Positions 34,254 through 43,015 are shown, counted from the stretch's first letter. The stretch: DNA of 64,000 nucleotides from Oscillospiraceae bacterium (GCA_015065615.1 SVPY01000005.1:53122-117121); one strand, 5' to 3'. The notes: generated by a model not told the origin, from the sequence alone. Translations and numbers: made by a program.

Positions 34254-34868
34254 TTACTTTTTGATTACTTTTTTGCACCACGTACGCTTATGGCAATTGG
34301 GGCACTTTAAATAACGGGTAAATCCCATGTGCATCGCGTTCAAAGCCTGTGAATAGGTGGGTACGATTTCATACCCGCAGTTCTTGCACTTGTAAGCGCC
34401 CACGCTTATTTCAAGCTTTAAGGCATAGAAACACGGAATTAAAAATATGACGCATATCGCGATAATTGCAACAAGCTGCCATACCCCTTCGGGAATAACA
34501 AGAGCGGCAATTAAGATACCTGCAATCAAGGCGGTTATACTTACAATCATAATTGCGCACATAGATGACCAGATAGTTTTGTTCTTTTTCTCTAATTCTT
34601 TAGCCATATCAAGCAACAGCTGTTCGTTTTTTGTGTTATTATTTTCCATAATTATTTTCTCCCCGCTTAATAATTCATTTACACTGATACCGAGAATATC
34701 ACAAAGTTCAAGCATAATAGAAGTATCGGGCATTGCCATGCCCCTTTCCCACTTGGATACTGCTTTATCGGTGATACCCAGTTTTTCCGCCAACTGCATT
34801 TGCGTTAAGTTTAAATTTGATCTCTTTCTGCATTCGGCAATAAATCTTCCGATTTTGATTTGATCCAT
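34254..34868 (-). CDS. XRE-family regulator with two TM helices and zinc ribbon
   Basis: A 204-aa protein. Cro/C1-type HTH at ~residues 5-65 (MQLAEKLGITDKAVSKWERG), a short acidic helix, two adjacent transmembrane helices (~100-150), then a cytoplasmic zinc-ribbon-like tail with CKNC (~160) and CPNC (~190). AGGAGG lies 6 bases before ATG 34868; a longer open frame upstream lacks an RBS. The membrane-plus-metal-site architecture suggests sensing at the membrane, but the signal is unknown. A perfect 12-bp inverted repeat (34922-34956) sits just upstream and could be its operator. Confidence 0.8.
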   Translation of the reverse strand: MDQIKIGRFIAECRKRSNLNLTQMQLAEKLGITDKAVSKWERGMAMPDTSIMLELCDILGISVNELLSGEKIIMENNNTKNEQLLLDMAKELEKKNKTIWSSMCAIMIVSITALIAGILIAALVIPEGVWQLVAIIAICVIFLIPCFYALKLEISVGAYKCKNCGYEIVPTYSQALNAMHMGFTRYLKCPNCHKRTWCKKVIKK

Positions 34869-34921
34869 CTGAATCCTCCTTTCGCTATCAGTATAAATAA
34901 TTAACATAAGAAAATACACCC

Positions 34922-34956
34922 ACCACCGGTTTAGTGGGGAGAAGTAAACCGGTGGT
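34922..34956. repeat. Perfect 12-bp inverted repeat
   Basis: ACCACCGGTTTA (34922-34933) and TAAACCGGTGGT (34945-34956), loop 11 bases. It lies between the yfcE-like gene stop and the XRE gene start. It could be the terminator of the six-gene operon (only a weak GTATTTTCTT follows on -) or an operator for the XRE gene. Confidence 0.6.
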
Positions 34957-35006
34957 TGAGTAAAATTAACTATAGAATTGTTCTTTTAAAGCTAAATCCC
35001 TTTATT

Positions 35007-35549
35007 TTAAATTGAATATCTTTTATATTCTCCGCCTTTAAAAGTTTTCCAAACAAATTCGTTTCCTTCCAAAGTCATATAGGCGTGACCTGAATTTTCC
35101 TTGGGGATAGATACGGAACCGGGATTAATATAGGTAAAGTTTTCGTATTCTTCACATACAGGTACGTGAGTATGACCGTGAAGAAGGATATCGCCCTTTT
35201 TTATGGCAGGGAGATTCTCCTTGTTGAATTTATGACCGTGAGTGATAAACACAGTCTTCTTCCCTACGGGCAAAAGAGCGTAATCTGCCATAATAGGGAA
35301 ATTTAAAACCATCTGGTCAACTTCGGCATCGCAGTTACCTCTTACACAGATAATCTCATCTTTTAAGGGATTAAGCATTTCAATAACCTTCTTGGGAGCA
35401 TATCCCTCAGGTAAATCATTTCTGGGGCCGTGATAGAGAATATCGCCGAGTAAAATAAGCTTATCTGCCTTTTCCTCTTTATAAGCTTCAAGCATTTTTT
35501 CACAGTAATATGCGCTGCCGTGAATATCGGATGCAATAAAATATTTCAT
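35007..35549 (-). CDS. YfcE/MJ0936-type phosphodiesterase
   Basis: A 180-aa calcineurin-like phosphoesterase with the metal site intact: IASDIHGS (DxH), LLGDILYHGP (GD), VRGNCD (GNxD), FITHGH and LLHGHTH (GHTH). It cleaves phosphodiesters; the natural substrate is unknown. There is one base between the stop of the upstream phosphoesterase (35551) and this ATG, so translation is coupled. It is the last gene of the rhaM-to-yfcE-like operon. The two adjacent genes are different subfamilies of the same fold, not duplicates. Confidence 0.9.
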   Translation of the reverse strand: MKYFIASDIHGSAYYCEKMLEAYKEEKADKLILLGDILYHGPRNDLPEGYAPKKVIEMLNPLKDEIICVRGNCDAEVDQMVLNFPIMADYALLPVGKKTVFITHGHKFNKENLPAIKKGDILLHGHTHVPVCEEYENFTYINPGSVSIPKENSGHAYMTLEGNEFVWKTFKGGEYKRYSI

Positions 35550-35550
35550 A

Positions 35551-36528
35551 TTAAAATTTCTCCTTAAAATTTTTTCTTCTGGTCATATTGTTTACCCATG
35601 GAATCTCGTAAAGATACTCATCTATCCACTTATTTTTCTCAAAATCACGGGCGCGGAGCACTATAAACTTATTATATATTTCCAAAAGAAAGCCGTAAGC
35701 ACCTTCTTCTTTTTCATTAGGTCCGTACTGAAGTGCAGGGAGATTTATGTAATGGATATTCTCTACTTTTTCGTAAGTGTTTTCACCCATTCTGTGCATA
35801 TGACCGCTTATGTAGATAATCGGTGTATCGGAATTTGAGTGCTTAAGCATAACTTCCTCTACCCTCTCGCCTGCATCGTAAAGGAACACTTCTTTGGCTT
35901 TGTTCCTGAGTAAAGGAGGCTGATGATTTACTACAATGATAGGTTTTTGTGATTTTTCGGCCTCGGTTAAAACATTCTCAAACCATTCAAGCTGCTCACA
36001 GGATATAAACGCACCGTCATCGGGCAGTTTATCGGTTGCAAGCATAATTACGTAGCAGTTATTCACTACCGTATAATAATAGTTTTTGTCTTTCTCTTTT
36101 TCCTGCTTGCAGAATTTACAGAAATCGTCAAAAAGTTCCGTAGCTTCATCAAAATAGGGATAAATACTGCAGCTTCTTGCATCGTGATTGCCAAGCTGAG
36201 GAATTATACTCATTACGTTAAGATATTTCTTCATAAACCTTTTTACATGGCTATATTCGGAAATATGTCCCGAATTTGTAATATCGCCTGCTAAAATAAG
36301 AGCATCAAGCTTTCTTTTAGCATTGGAAATGCTTGCAAAAGCATATCTTAACTTATTATTTCTGTCGCGGTATCTGTCGCCGTCTGCATGCAGATCCGCA
36401 ACCAAAGCGGCACTTAAAAGCAAGGGCTCATCTTTATATGATTTATACTTTGTGAATATTAAATTTTTCTTTAATAATGATTTTAATGAAACTTTTACAG
36501 TAGTTAATTTTTTTACAAACTTTTTCAT
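35551..36528 (-). CDS. Metallophosphoesterase, calcineurin-like
   Basis: A 325-aa phosphoesterase. After a basic, lysine-rich N-terminus (~1-35) come ALVADLHADGD (DxH ~44), LILAGDITNSG (GD), QLGNHDA (GNHD), VVNHQPP (His) and YISGHMHRMG (GHxH). The substrate is not evident; the family includes purple-phosphatase-like and nucleotide phosphodiesterases. The N-terminal basic stretch is not a typical signal peptide and may associate with membrane or nucleic acid. It follows the URO-D-like gene by 14 bases and is translationally coupled to the next gene. Confidence 0.85.
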   Translation of the reverse strand: MKKFVKKLTTVKVSLKSLLKKNLIFTKYKSYKDEPLLLSAALVADLHADGDRYRDRNNKLRYAFASISNAKRKLDALILAGDITNSGHISEYSHVKRFMKKYLNVMSIIPQLGNHDARSCSIYPYFDEATELFDDFCKFCKQEKEKDKNYYYTVVNNCYVIMLATDKLPDDGAFISCEQLEWFENVLTEAEKSQKPIIVVNHQPPLLRNKAKEVFLYDAGERVEEVMLKHSNSDTPIIYISGHMHRMGENTYEKVENIHYINLPALQYGPNEKEEGAYGFLLEIYNKFIVLRARDFEKNKWIDEYLYEIPWVNNMTRRKNFKEKF

Positions 36529-36542
36529 TTTTGCTCCAATAA

Positions 36543-37625
36543 TTATCTGTATTTACTCACAAAATCGATGGCGCGCTTTGCTTCTTCCTCATTCTGAGCT
36601 TCAAACCAGACGATTGTTTTGCCGTTTTTCAGCAAATCATCCATCTTCATAAGCTCATCAAAGGTAGGCAATACGCAAACAACTTTATCCCGAAGAACGT
36701 CTTGGTACGTTCTGTAGAAATCAACCGCTCTCATTGCATTCGGGTCATTTGAAAGCTCAAAGATTTTAATTTTATCAATTGATGCAAACATAGGTAACAT
36801 TTTATGTCCCACGGAATGAACGTGGAGCATGGCGCTGTCACCGTCTTTTACACAGTACTCAAGATGCTTTAAGAAATATTCCTTATAAAGCTCAGGTGAG
36901 AGCATTGTGGAAAAATCCTCGGAAATATGACCGATACATTTACCTTTCATCCATGTATTAAAGCCGTTAATACAGCCGCCGTTAATTTTTGTGGCATTTT
37001 CACGCTGCAAATTCAAGGTAAAATTAACAGCGTCGGCGCAAAATTTCATTAAGCCGTCAAGCTCTTCGGGAGAATCGTAAATATCATAAAAAAGCTCGTT
37101 GCCCCTTATTATATTTGCAATATCACTGGGGCCGTCGGCGCCGCGAAGGCGAACAGGAATATATTCACCCCATTTTTCGCTCATATATTTAATTCCGCCT
37201 GCCACAAGCTTTATCCACGTATTTTCTTTATCGAGCTTGATATTTTTATATTCTTCGATACTGTTTTTACAGATCTGATGGTTATAGCTTGTATCTTTAG
37301 CGAAATCTACTTCACCGCCTAAAAAAGCAGTATGTTCCGCTATGCCGTACCAAGGGCAGGTGGAGGGAATATAATCATCATCAAATCTTTCGTGAAACTG
37401 AGCATACAGATAATCGTTTTGTGCTCTTAAATCAAGATAGGCGTCTCTATCCTCGGGGAATTTATATGAATTCAAGGGCTTTATTTCATTGAACTTAATG
37501 CCGTTCTCCCTGCAATACTTAATATGAATAAGAGCTTTACCCGAAGGACCTTTATAAAATTCTTCGGTACGCTTTGCAATAGCTTCTGCTTTTTTATAAT
37601 TAAAAGGAATATACTCTTCAGTCAT
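36543..37625 (-). CDS. Uroporphyrinogen-decarboxylase-like (URO-D fold) protein
   Basis: A 360-aa protein resembling the URO-D/MtaA/CmuA superfamily, which includes haem enzymes and corrinoid methyltransferases. Supporting stretches are IPVRLRGADGPSDIANII (~residue 160), LHVHSVGHKMLP (~265) and a C-terminal region ending DELMKMDDLLKNGKTIVWFE. It lacks the N-terminal arginine-rich motif of true HemE, and no haem genes are nearby, so decarboxylation of uroporphyrinogen is unlikely. ATG 37625 follows AAAGGATG and lies one base after the MATE stop, which indicates coupling. Its context with rhamnose mutarotase suggests an unassigned sugar or methyl-compound role. Confidence 0.65.
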   Translation of the reverse strand: MTEEYIPFNYKKAEAIAKRTEEFYKGPSGKALIHIKYCRENGIKFNEIKPLNSYKFPEDRDAYLDLRAQNDYLYAQFHERFDDDYIPSTCPWYGIAEHTAFLGGEVDFAKDTSYNHQICKNSIEEYKNIKLDKENTWIKLVAGGIKYMSEKWGEYIPVRLRGADGPSDIANIIRGNELFYDIYDSPEELDGLMKFCADAVNFTLNLQRENATKINGGCINGFNTWMKGKCIGHISEDFSTMLSPELYKEYFLKHLEYCVKDGDSAMLHVHSVGHKMLPMFASIDKIKIFELSNDPNAMRAVDFYRTYQDVLRDKVVCVLPTFDELMKMDDLLKNGKTIVWFEAQNEEEAKRAIDFVSKYR

Positions 37626-37626
37626 T

Positions 37627-38988
37627 TTATACATCCTTTCTTTTATACATCGGTGTAACAAATTTACAGTAACCGAAAATTAAAAATACAGCCGCGCCGA
37701 CCCATGCTGAAACTTCCGCAAAAAATATACCCTCTGCTATACCTATAAATCCAACCAAAAGGGAAATTCCCACGCGCATAAAAAATTCTATAATGCCTGA
37801 TTTCATAGGCCACACCGTATTTCCTATACCCTGCAGCGCAGAAATATATGCGTAGAGCAAATAAAGAGTAGGAAGGAAAAGACTCATTACAACGAGATAA
37901 CTGTAAGCAGTATTGCCTGCAGCTTCCACAAGTGAAGCATCTTCCGATGAAATAAACAGCATTGTAATAAATCTGCCGAAAATAATCATCATAAAAGCTA
38001 TAAAAGCGCTTGTAATAAGTGAAAGTGTTACGGCGGCTTTCATACCGCTTTTTATTCTTCCGAACTTATTTGCGCCGTAATTCTGACCGACATAGGTAGT
38101 AACTGCATATCCGTAAGAAATTGCGGCGATTTCAAGTATGCCGTAGAGCTTGTTTGTAGCGGTAAAACCTGCTATAAAGCTTACGTCGAATCCGTTTACT
38201 ATTGCCTGTACAGCCATACCGCCTACCGCGATAATTATGTTCTTAACCGCCATGGGAGAACCGAGGCGAAGCATATCTATACACAAGTATTTATCAAGCT
38301 TCATATCGTTTTTTGTAAAACGAAGCTCAGGCGTTTTTAATATTTTAATCGCGCAGATAACGCCTGATAATAACTGGGCAAAAACAGAAGCGGCTGCCGC
38401 GCCTGCCACACCCCATTCTAAAATAAGTACGGTAACGATATCAAGAATGATATTTGTAAAGGCTGCTATAACCATAGCTATAAGCGGTGTTTTACTGTTA
38501 CCTACCGCTCTTAATACCGATGAGGTAAAATTATATAAAACAACTGCAGGCAAACCAACCATAAATACTCTTGTGTAAATTTCTGCCGTTAATGAAAGTT
38601 CGGTTGGAATTCTTAATATCCAGAAAAACAAAGGCAGACAAGTTTGTATGAGTAAAAGCGCTATAACTGCTATGAAAACAGATAATAAAGCAGACTGACC
38701 AATAACCGCTTTAAGCCCTTTTTTATCGCCCTCGCCGTATTTTTGTGCCACTCTTACGGAAAAACCTTGAGTAAAGCCCTGTACAAGACCTAAAATCATC
38801 CAGTTGAGCCAATCAACACCGCCTAAAGCCGCAAGAGCATTCATACCTACACCTCTGCCAACTATAGCTGTATCGACCACCGTATAGAGCTGCTGAAATA
38901 CGTTACCCAGCATTAAAGGAAGTGAAAAAGACAGAAGGAGTTTGAAGGGATTTCCCTGCGTCATTGATTTTTCTTTCAGTGTACTCAT
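37627..38988 (-). CDS. MATE-family efflux transporter
   Basis: A 453-aa membrane protein with about twelve helices in two homologous halves, the Na+ or H+ coupled MATE/DinF arrangement. The N-terminus KEKSMTQGNPFKLLLSFSLP, the LGNVFQQLYTVVDTAIVG helix and the YGAN motif (GQNYGANKFGR) in the second half are diagnostic of the Firmicutes NorM/DinF group. Its ATG directly abuts the TAA of the upstream nuclease-like gene, and the next gene starts one base after its stop. This suggests stoichiometric expression with these soluble enzymes and export of a product or toxic intermediate of the operon (inference). Confidence 0.93.
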   Translation of the reverse strand: MSTLKEKSMTQGNPFKLLLSFSLPLMLGNVFQQLYTVVDTAIVGRGVGMNALAALGGVDWLNWMILGLVQGFTQGFSVRVAQKYGEGDKKGLKAVIGQSALLSVFIAVIALLLIQTCLPLFFWILRIPTELSLTAEIYTRVFMVGLPAVVLYNFTSSVLRAVGNSKTPLIAMVIAAFTNIILDIVTVLILEWGVAGAAAASVFAQLLSGVICAIKILKTPELRFTKNDMKLDKYLCIDMLRLGSPMAVKNIIIAVGGMAVQAIVNGFDVSFIAGFTATNKLYGILEIAAISYGYAVTTYVGQNYGANKFGRIKSGMKAAVTLSLITSAFIAFMMIIFGRFITMLFISSEDASLVEAAGNTAYSYLVVMSLFLPTLYLLYAYISALQGIGNTVWPMKSGIIEFFMRVGISLLVGFIGIAEGIFFAEVSAWVGAAVFLIFGYCKFVTPMYKRKDV

Positions 38989-39762
38989 TTAAAACTCCAG
39001 GTCAGCAAATACGGGGTTATGGTCTGTAGCATCTAATGCGTCCTGATCCTCAACCACTACGTATCTTTCCACTTTAAAATTGCCGTTAAGACCTAAAATA
39101 TGGTCGAAGGCAAACTCACGGCCTCTATCTATCATTCGGCTGTGATATTTACCGTCCTCTCCTCTTTGAGGGTAACCATGATAGGTAGTTTTATTTTCCT
39201 TTTCCAAGGCTATATCGTATAAAGGAGTTAAGCCTTCATTTAAAAAAGTATTATAAGCTTCGCTTGTAATAAAGCAGTTTAAATCGCCGAACATAAAAGC
39301 AGGGCAGCTATATTTCTCTGTAAGATATTTCATAAGTGTTACTATCTGTTTTGCGTTTGTAACTCTTATTAAATCGTGTTCAGGGCCATCCTTGTACCAG
39401 AAATGAGTATTGCATACTGCAAACTTTTTGTTACTTTCTTCATCATATAAAACTGCAAAGGTAATTCCTTTAGTTAAATCGGGAGTATCGTCAAGATATT
39501 CGAAACCATTTGCAATAAGTTTATATTTTTTCTTATAAAATAAAGGCTCGTGGTTTACAGGTTCATAATCGCTTACACCTACAGAAAGGTATTCGTTTAA
39601 AAGCTCTTTAAAAAGTTTACTTTTCTGGAAGCTCATTCGTGCTTCCTGAACACCTAAAATATCGGGATCATACTTTTTAAATACGTTTATAAGCTGATCC
39701 TCACGAAGTTCAACGGGATTATTAAAATAATCGCCCCATATATTACTTGTCATTATACGCAT
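38989..39762 (-). CDS. Endonuclease/exonuclease/phosphatase-family protein
   Basis: A 257-aa EEP-fold metal-dependent hydrolase. Conserved positions: RIMTSNIWGD (Asn), GVQEARM (metal-binding Glu ~41), NTHFWYKD (His), FGDLNCF (DxN), FDHIL and the C-terminal ATDHNPVFADL (Asp-His). No DNA-binding additions or signal peptide are present, so a small-molecule phosphodiesterase or phosphatase role is as likely as nuclease activity. It follows rhaM by 27 bases, and its stop is immediately followed by the MATE ATG. Confidence 0.88.
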   Translation of the reverse strand: MRIMTSNIWGDYFNNPVELREDQLINVFKKYDPDILGVQEARMSFQKSKLFKELLNEYLSVGVSDYEPVNHEPLFYKKKYKLIANGFEYLDDTPDLTKGITFAVLYDEESNKKFAVCNTHFWYKDGPEHDLIRVTNAKQIVTLMKYLTEKYSCPAFMFGDLNCFITSEAYNTFLNEGLTPLYDIALEKENKTTYHGYPQRGEDGKYHSRMIDRGREFAFDHILGLNGNFKVERYVVVEDQDALDATDHNPVFADLEF

Positions 39763-39789
39763 AATTTAATCCTCACATTTCAAAAAAAA

Positions 39790-40110
39790 TTAACAGTTAA
39801 ATTCAAAAACTTTCTTAAGAAGAGGCTGAGCACCTGTTACGGGATCCATTTCCATTATCATTACGTCTTTCATATATTCATCCCATTTTTTCACAACTTC
39901 ACTTTCAGATTGTACTTTAGCAGCAAAATCAATGCCTTTAGTACATTCATAATAACCGAAAAGCTCGTTGCCTACATTCCATATAGTGTAGTTAACAATT
40001 CCTGCTTCGTTTAATACGTCCTTCATTTCCTGCCATATCTCATCGTGGCGGCGGCAATATTCCTGAAGGCAGCCTTCTTTTACTACAGCTTTCCAAGCGT
40101 ACTTTTCCAT
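39790..40110 (-). CDS. rhaM: L-rhamnose mutarotase
   Basis: Interconverts anomers of L-rhamnose. The 106-aa protein matches RhaM over its length: YCRRHDEIWQEMKDVLNEAG (catalytic-site His ~residue 22), NYTIWNVGNELFGYYEC, and VVKKWDEYMKDVM. No rhamnose isomerase, kinase or aldolase is adjacent, so rhaM here leads a non-standard operon (nuclease-like, MATE, URO-D-like, two phosphoesterases). GAAAGGA-type RBS lies just upstream, and the promoter at 40149-40177 is near consensus. Confidence 0.92.
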   Translation of the reverse strand: MEKYAWKAVVKEGCLQEYCRRHDEIWQEMKDVLNEAGIVNYTIWNVGNELFGYYECTKGIDFAAKVQSESEVVKKWDEYMKDVMIMEMDPVTGAQPLLKKVFEFNC

Positions 40111-40148
40111 CTTTATTTCCTTTCGGGAGAAATTAATTTATTAAAACA

Positions 40149-40177
40149 ATTATATAATTTAAAATTAATATAGTCAA
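40149..40177 (-). promoter_or_regulatory. Promoter of rhaM operon
   Basis: On the minus strand: TTGACT (40177-40172), 17 bp, TATAAT (40154-40149). Its -35 is 2 bp from the -35 of the opposite promoter. Confidence 0.75.
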
Positions 40178-40179
40178 CA

Positions 40180-40208
40180 TTGATTAAAGTTTAATTTTAT
40201 GTTATAAT
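40180..40208 (+). promoter_or_regulatory. Promoter of the phosphofructokinase gene
   Basis: TTGATT (40180-40185), 17 bp, TATAAT (40203-40208), back-to-back with the rhaM promoter. Confidence 0.75.
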
Positions 40209-40242
40209 ACTTAAGTAAATTTTGAATACGAGGTAAAAGGAA

Positions 40243-41453
40243 ATGAATATTGCGGTTGCACAATCCGGCGGTCCCACCTGCGCCATAAACGCTTCACTTT
40301 TAGGTGTTTACCGTCAGGCATTAAAAGAAAAAGATATCGACTACGTTTTTGGTTCAATTAACGGTATTGAAGGTATTATCAACGATGACCTTGTAAGTTT
40401 AAATACAGTTGTAAGAACTAATGATGATATGGATCTTTTAAGGCAGACTCCTTCCACGGTGCTTGGTTCCTGCCGCTATAAGCTCCCTGATTTTAACGAA
40501 GACAGTGCTGTTTATGAGAAGATTCTCAACTGTTTTGAAAGACATGGCATTGGCGCATTCTTCTATATTGGCGGTAACGACTCTATGGATACTGTTAATA
40601 AATTAAGCCGCTATATGTCAAGTATCAATAAAGATATAAGAATTATCGGTATTCCCAAAACCATAGATAACGACCTTGAGTGTACCGATCACACCCCGGA
40701 TTTGGTTCTGCCGCAAAGTACGTAGCCGCAACAGTACAGGAAATTATACGTGACAGCTCCGTTTACAGTATCGATTCCGTAACTATTATTGAAATTATGG
40801 GCAGACACGCAGGCTGGCTTACAGCTTCATCCTGCGTACTCAGAGCCAACGGCGAGATTGCTCCCCACTTAATTTACTTACCCGAAAACGAATTCTCCGT
40901 TAAAAACTTCCTTGAGGACATCAGAAGAGTCCGCCATGTACACAAGGCTGTTATCGTTGCAGTAAGTGAAGGAGTTAAGCTTAAAGAGGGTGAAAAAGAC
41001 TTTGACCCCAAGAAAGGTATTGTGGACGTATTCGGTCATGAGCAGTTAAGCGGTATAGGTAAAACTCTTGAAAATATCGTATTCAGAGAGATGGGATGCA
41101 AGGTTCGTTCTATTGAACTTAACGTTATGCAGCGTTGCTCAAGCCACATAAGCTCCAATACCGATATTACCGAAGCCGAGAGAATTGCAGAAGATGCAGT
41201 TAAGGCAGCTATAGAGGGTCAGACAGGTAAAATGATGTGCTTCAAGCGCCTTTATAATACCCCTTACACAGTTATCACCGAAGCTGTAGACGTAAACGAA
41301 GTAGCAAATAAAGAAAAGAAGTTCCCTCAAAAATGGATAACAGATGGCCACAACAACGTAACAAACGAAGCTGTTGATTATTTCCTCCCCCTTATTCAGG
41401 GTGAACAGATCATAAGAATGAAAAACGGTATTCCGATTCACTACCATATCTGA
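40243..41453 (+). pseudogene. PPi-type 6-phosphofructokinase with a one-base frameshift
   Basis: Two overlapping frames (40243-40725 and 40680-41453) together give a full ~403-aa phosphofructokinase. The first half has AVAQSGGPTCAIN-like VAQSGGPT, YIGGNDSMDT and PKTIDNDL; the second continues GFGSAAKYVAATVQ, EIMGRHAGWLTA and the C-terminal lobe. The Asp in GGND and the Lys in PKTIDND are hallmarks of pyrophosphate-dependent enzymes (ATP enzymes have GGDG and PGTIDND). Reading must move back one base near 40694-40700 (CACCCCGGATTT), which looks like loss of a single G or C in a short GC run. It may be a true mutation, an assembly error or, less likely, recoding. Promoter, RBS and terminator are intact. 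Confidence 0.85.
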
Positions 41454-41464
41454 TAAATAAAATT

Positions 41465-41500
41465 ATCCGCCGCACCGAAAGATGCGACGGATATTTTATT
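41465..41500 (+). terminator. Bidirectional terminator between pfk and sortase
   Basis: Stem ATCCGCCGCA/TGCGACGGAT (one mismatch) is followed by ATTTTATTTAATTTTTT on + and by AATTTTATTT on -. Confidence 0.75.
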
Positions 41501-42128
41501 TAATTTTTTCACAAAAGACTGCAATACGCGCATTACCGCTGTAGTTGCAGGTATAAAGTACCAATTCCCATTCGCTGTCTTTTACTGTTTCTACGGAAGT
41601 AGCTACTACGCTGCTTATTTCGCCTACTTTATAGAGATATTTTTCCCCCAGAGCATCGGTAAATATAACTTCGTCACCAATATTTAAATCGGTAAGCTTA
41701 CCGAAATGGCTTATATAGTTATGCCCTGCAATAACAATGTTATCATCCGATAAAGTACCGAAATGGCGGCATGGGGCTATTTTTAATCTGTCGTAATCCC
41801 AATCTGCCATTATTGGCAGTTCCGTATTTATCTTCGGAATTGAAATGTAGCCAATGTAATCGTATCCGTTTATATTTATATACTCTTCCTTTTCTGTTTC
41901 AATAACAGGAATAAATATATTTTCTGCGCCGGTTAAAGAGCTTGATTGTTCTTTCTTTGTTTCAAGCTCTTTACTCTCTTCAACGCGTATCTTAATATCC
42001 GTAAGTACTGAATACGAAGCTTTTTCGGCTTCCCTGTTTTCATTACCGTTATACGTTAAAAGGCCTAATGCGGTTATAATCAGTACTGTGCCCAATAACA
42101 CAAGTATTTTACCAATAATATTACTCAT
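41496..42128 (-). CDS. Sortase
   Basis: Membrane-anchored transpeptidase that attaches surface proteins carrying an LPxTG-like motif to the cell wall. The 210-aa protein has an N-terminal membrane helix (~5-24), an acidic linker, and a sortase barrel beginning YIGYISIPKINTELPI (~residue 90). The catalytic His is in IAGHNYISH (~135), Cys in VLYTCNYSG (~194) and Arg in GNARIAVF (~200). It overlaps the pilin-like gene by 4 bases (ATGA), so the two are translationally coupled and the pilin-like protein is probably its substrate. Class D-like by general look, but the class cannot be fixed here. Confidence 0.9.
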   Translation of the reverse strand: MSNIIGKILVLLGTVLIITALGLLTYNGNENREAEKASYSVLTDIKIRVEESKELETKKEQSSSLTGAENIFIPVIETEKEEYININGYDYIGYISIPKINTELPIMADWDYDRLKIAPCRHFGTLSDDNIVIAGHNYISHFGKLTDLNIGDEVIFTDALGEKYLYKVGEISSVVATSVETVKDSEWELVLYTCNYSGNARIAVFCEKIK

Positions 42129-42985
42129 CTTTTTCTTTTAATAAGTATTATGCCGAAAACAATTATAACCAAACCCGAAACGATAAGCACAGGTATAGGC
42201 CAGTTGACCTGACCTGTCTGAATAAGTGTGGATGAATTTGTAACTATCAAAGTATCGCCGCTTAGTGAATACGAAACTCTGTAGCCTTCGGGAATATTGA
42301 TTTCTTTTACCGTATACTTATCCTTTGGCGGCATAAGCTTTTCTATTTTAAGCTGCCAATTATTATCTTCACTTAAAATAACCGTATCAACAAGGTCTTC
42401 GCCATCGTAGATTTCAATTTCTACGTATTGGGGCCTCTCCTCGCCGCTGTCGCTCCACACCTTTTTTATATTAAGTGTAACAGGCTCTTCAGGAAAAGCA
42501 TCCACCTTAGGGCTTGCTTCTATATCGTAAATATAACCTGTACCGCTCTCATTCGTCGCAGGAATCTGAACCAAAAAAGGCTCGGAAGCATAATAGTCGT
42601 CGGCAGGTTTTGTTTCAATTACTATATATTCACCAAGTTCGAGTTCACTGAAAACTGCAGTACCTTCCTCAGTTGTTTCACAAGTGATACCTTCAATCTC
42701 ATTTTCTCTGATAAATTCTGAAATCTCGCCTATGTTATTTTCATGAACGTCGATTTCAGAAAAATCTTCACTCAGAATGAAGTTACCGCCCTTATCGATA
42801 CTGCCGATTTTAACGGCAACAAACTCTGCTCCTGTAACAAAAGTTTCATTTACATTATCATATAAACGAATTTTTATACTGCCCTTTCTTTCAAAATCGA
42901 TACTTTCGGCACAAACTGTCACCGAAAAAATCAATATAAAAACAATAAGGCAAGAAATCAAATTTATAAACCTCTTTTTGTTCAT
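42125..42985 (-). CDS. Sortase-anchored pilin-like protein with Cna_B/SpaA domains
   Basis: A 286-aa surface protein: signal peptide (~1-26), a SpaA-like domain (~32-150; GSIKIRLYDNVNETFVTGAEF and LELGEYIVIETKP), then a Cna_B domain (~165-250; NIKKVWSD, YVEIEIYDGEDLV, YTVKEINIPEGYRV). It ends with an LxxTG-type sorting signal TLIQTGQVNWPI, a membrane helix and KRKR. The Lys, Asn and Glu needed for isopeptide bonds are plausible but not proven. The motif LIQTG is a non-standard LPxTG variant, presumably read by the co-encoded sortase. ATG 42985 was chosen over a GTG five codons earlier because a GAGGGA RBS lies between them. Confidence 0.85.
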   Translation of the reverse strand: MNKKRFINLISCLIVFILIFSVTVCAESIDFERKGSIKIRLYDNVNETFVTGAEFVAVKIGSIDKGGNFILSEDFSEIDVHENNIGEISEFIRENEIEGITCETTEEGTAVFSELELGEYIVIETKPADDYYASEPFLVQIPATNESGTGYIYDIEASPKVDAFPEEPVTLNIKKVWSDSGEERPQYVEIEIYDGEDLVDTVILSEDNNWQLKIEKLMPPKDKYTVKEINIPEGYRVSYSLSGDTLIVTNSSTLIQTGQVNWPIPVLIVSGLVIIVFGIILIKRKR

Positions 42986-43015
42986 AATCAAATCCCTCAC
43001 AAATTACCGCTATAA

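Noticed and set aside
37367..37625. The URO-D-like gene as a true haem-pathway hemE
   Set aside because: The N-terminal arginine-containing motif of HemE is not visible and no haem genes are nearby.
40690..40702. Programmed -1 frameshift in the phosphofructokinase gene
   Set aside because: The site CACCCCGGATTT is not a typical X XXY YYZ slippery heptamer, no stimulatory hairpin or internal SD was evident, and a one-base loss explains it more simply.
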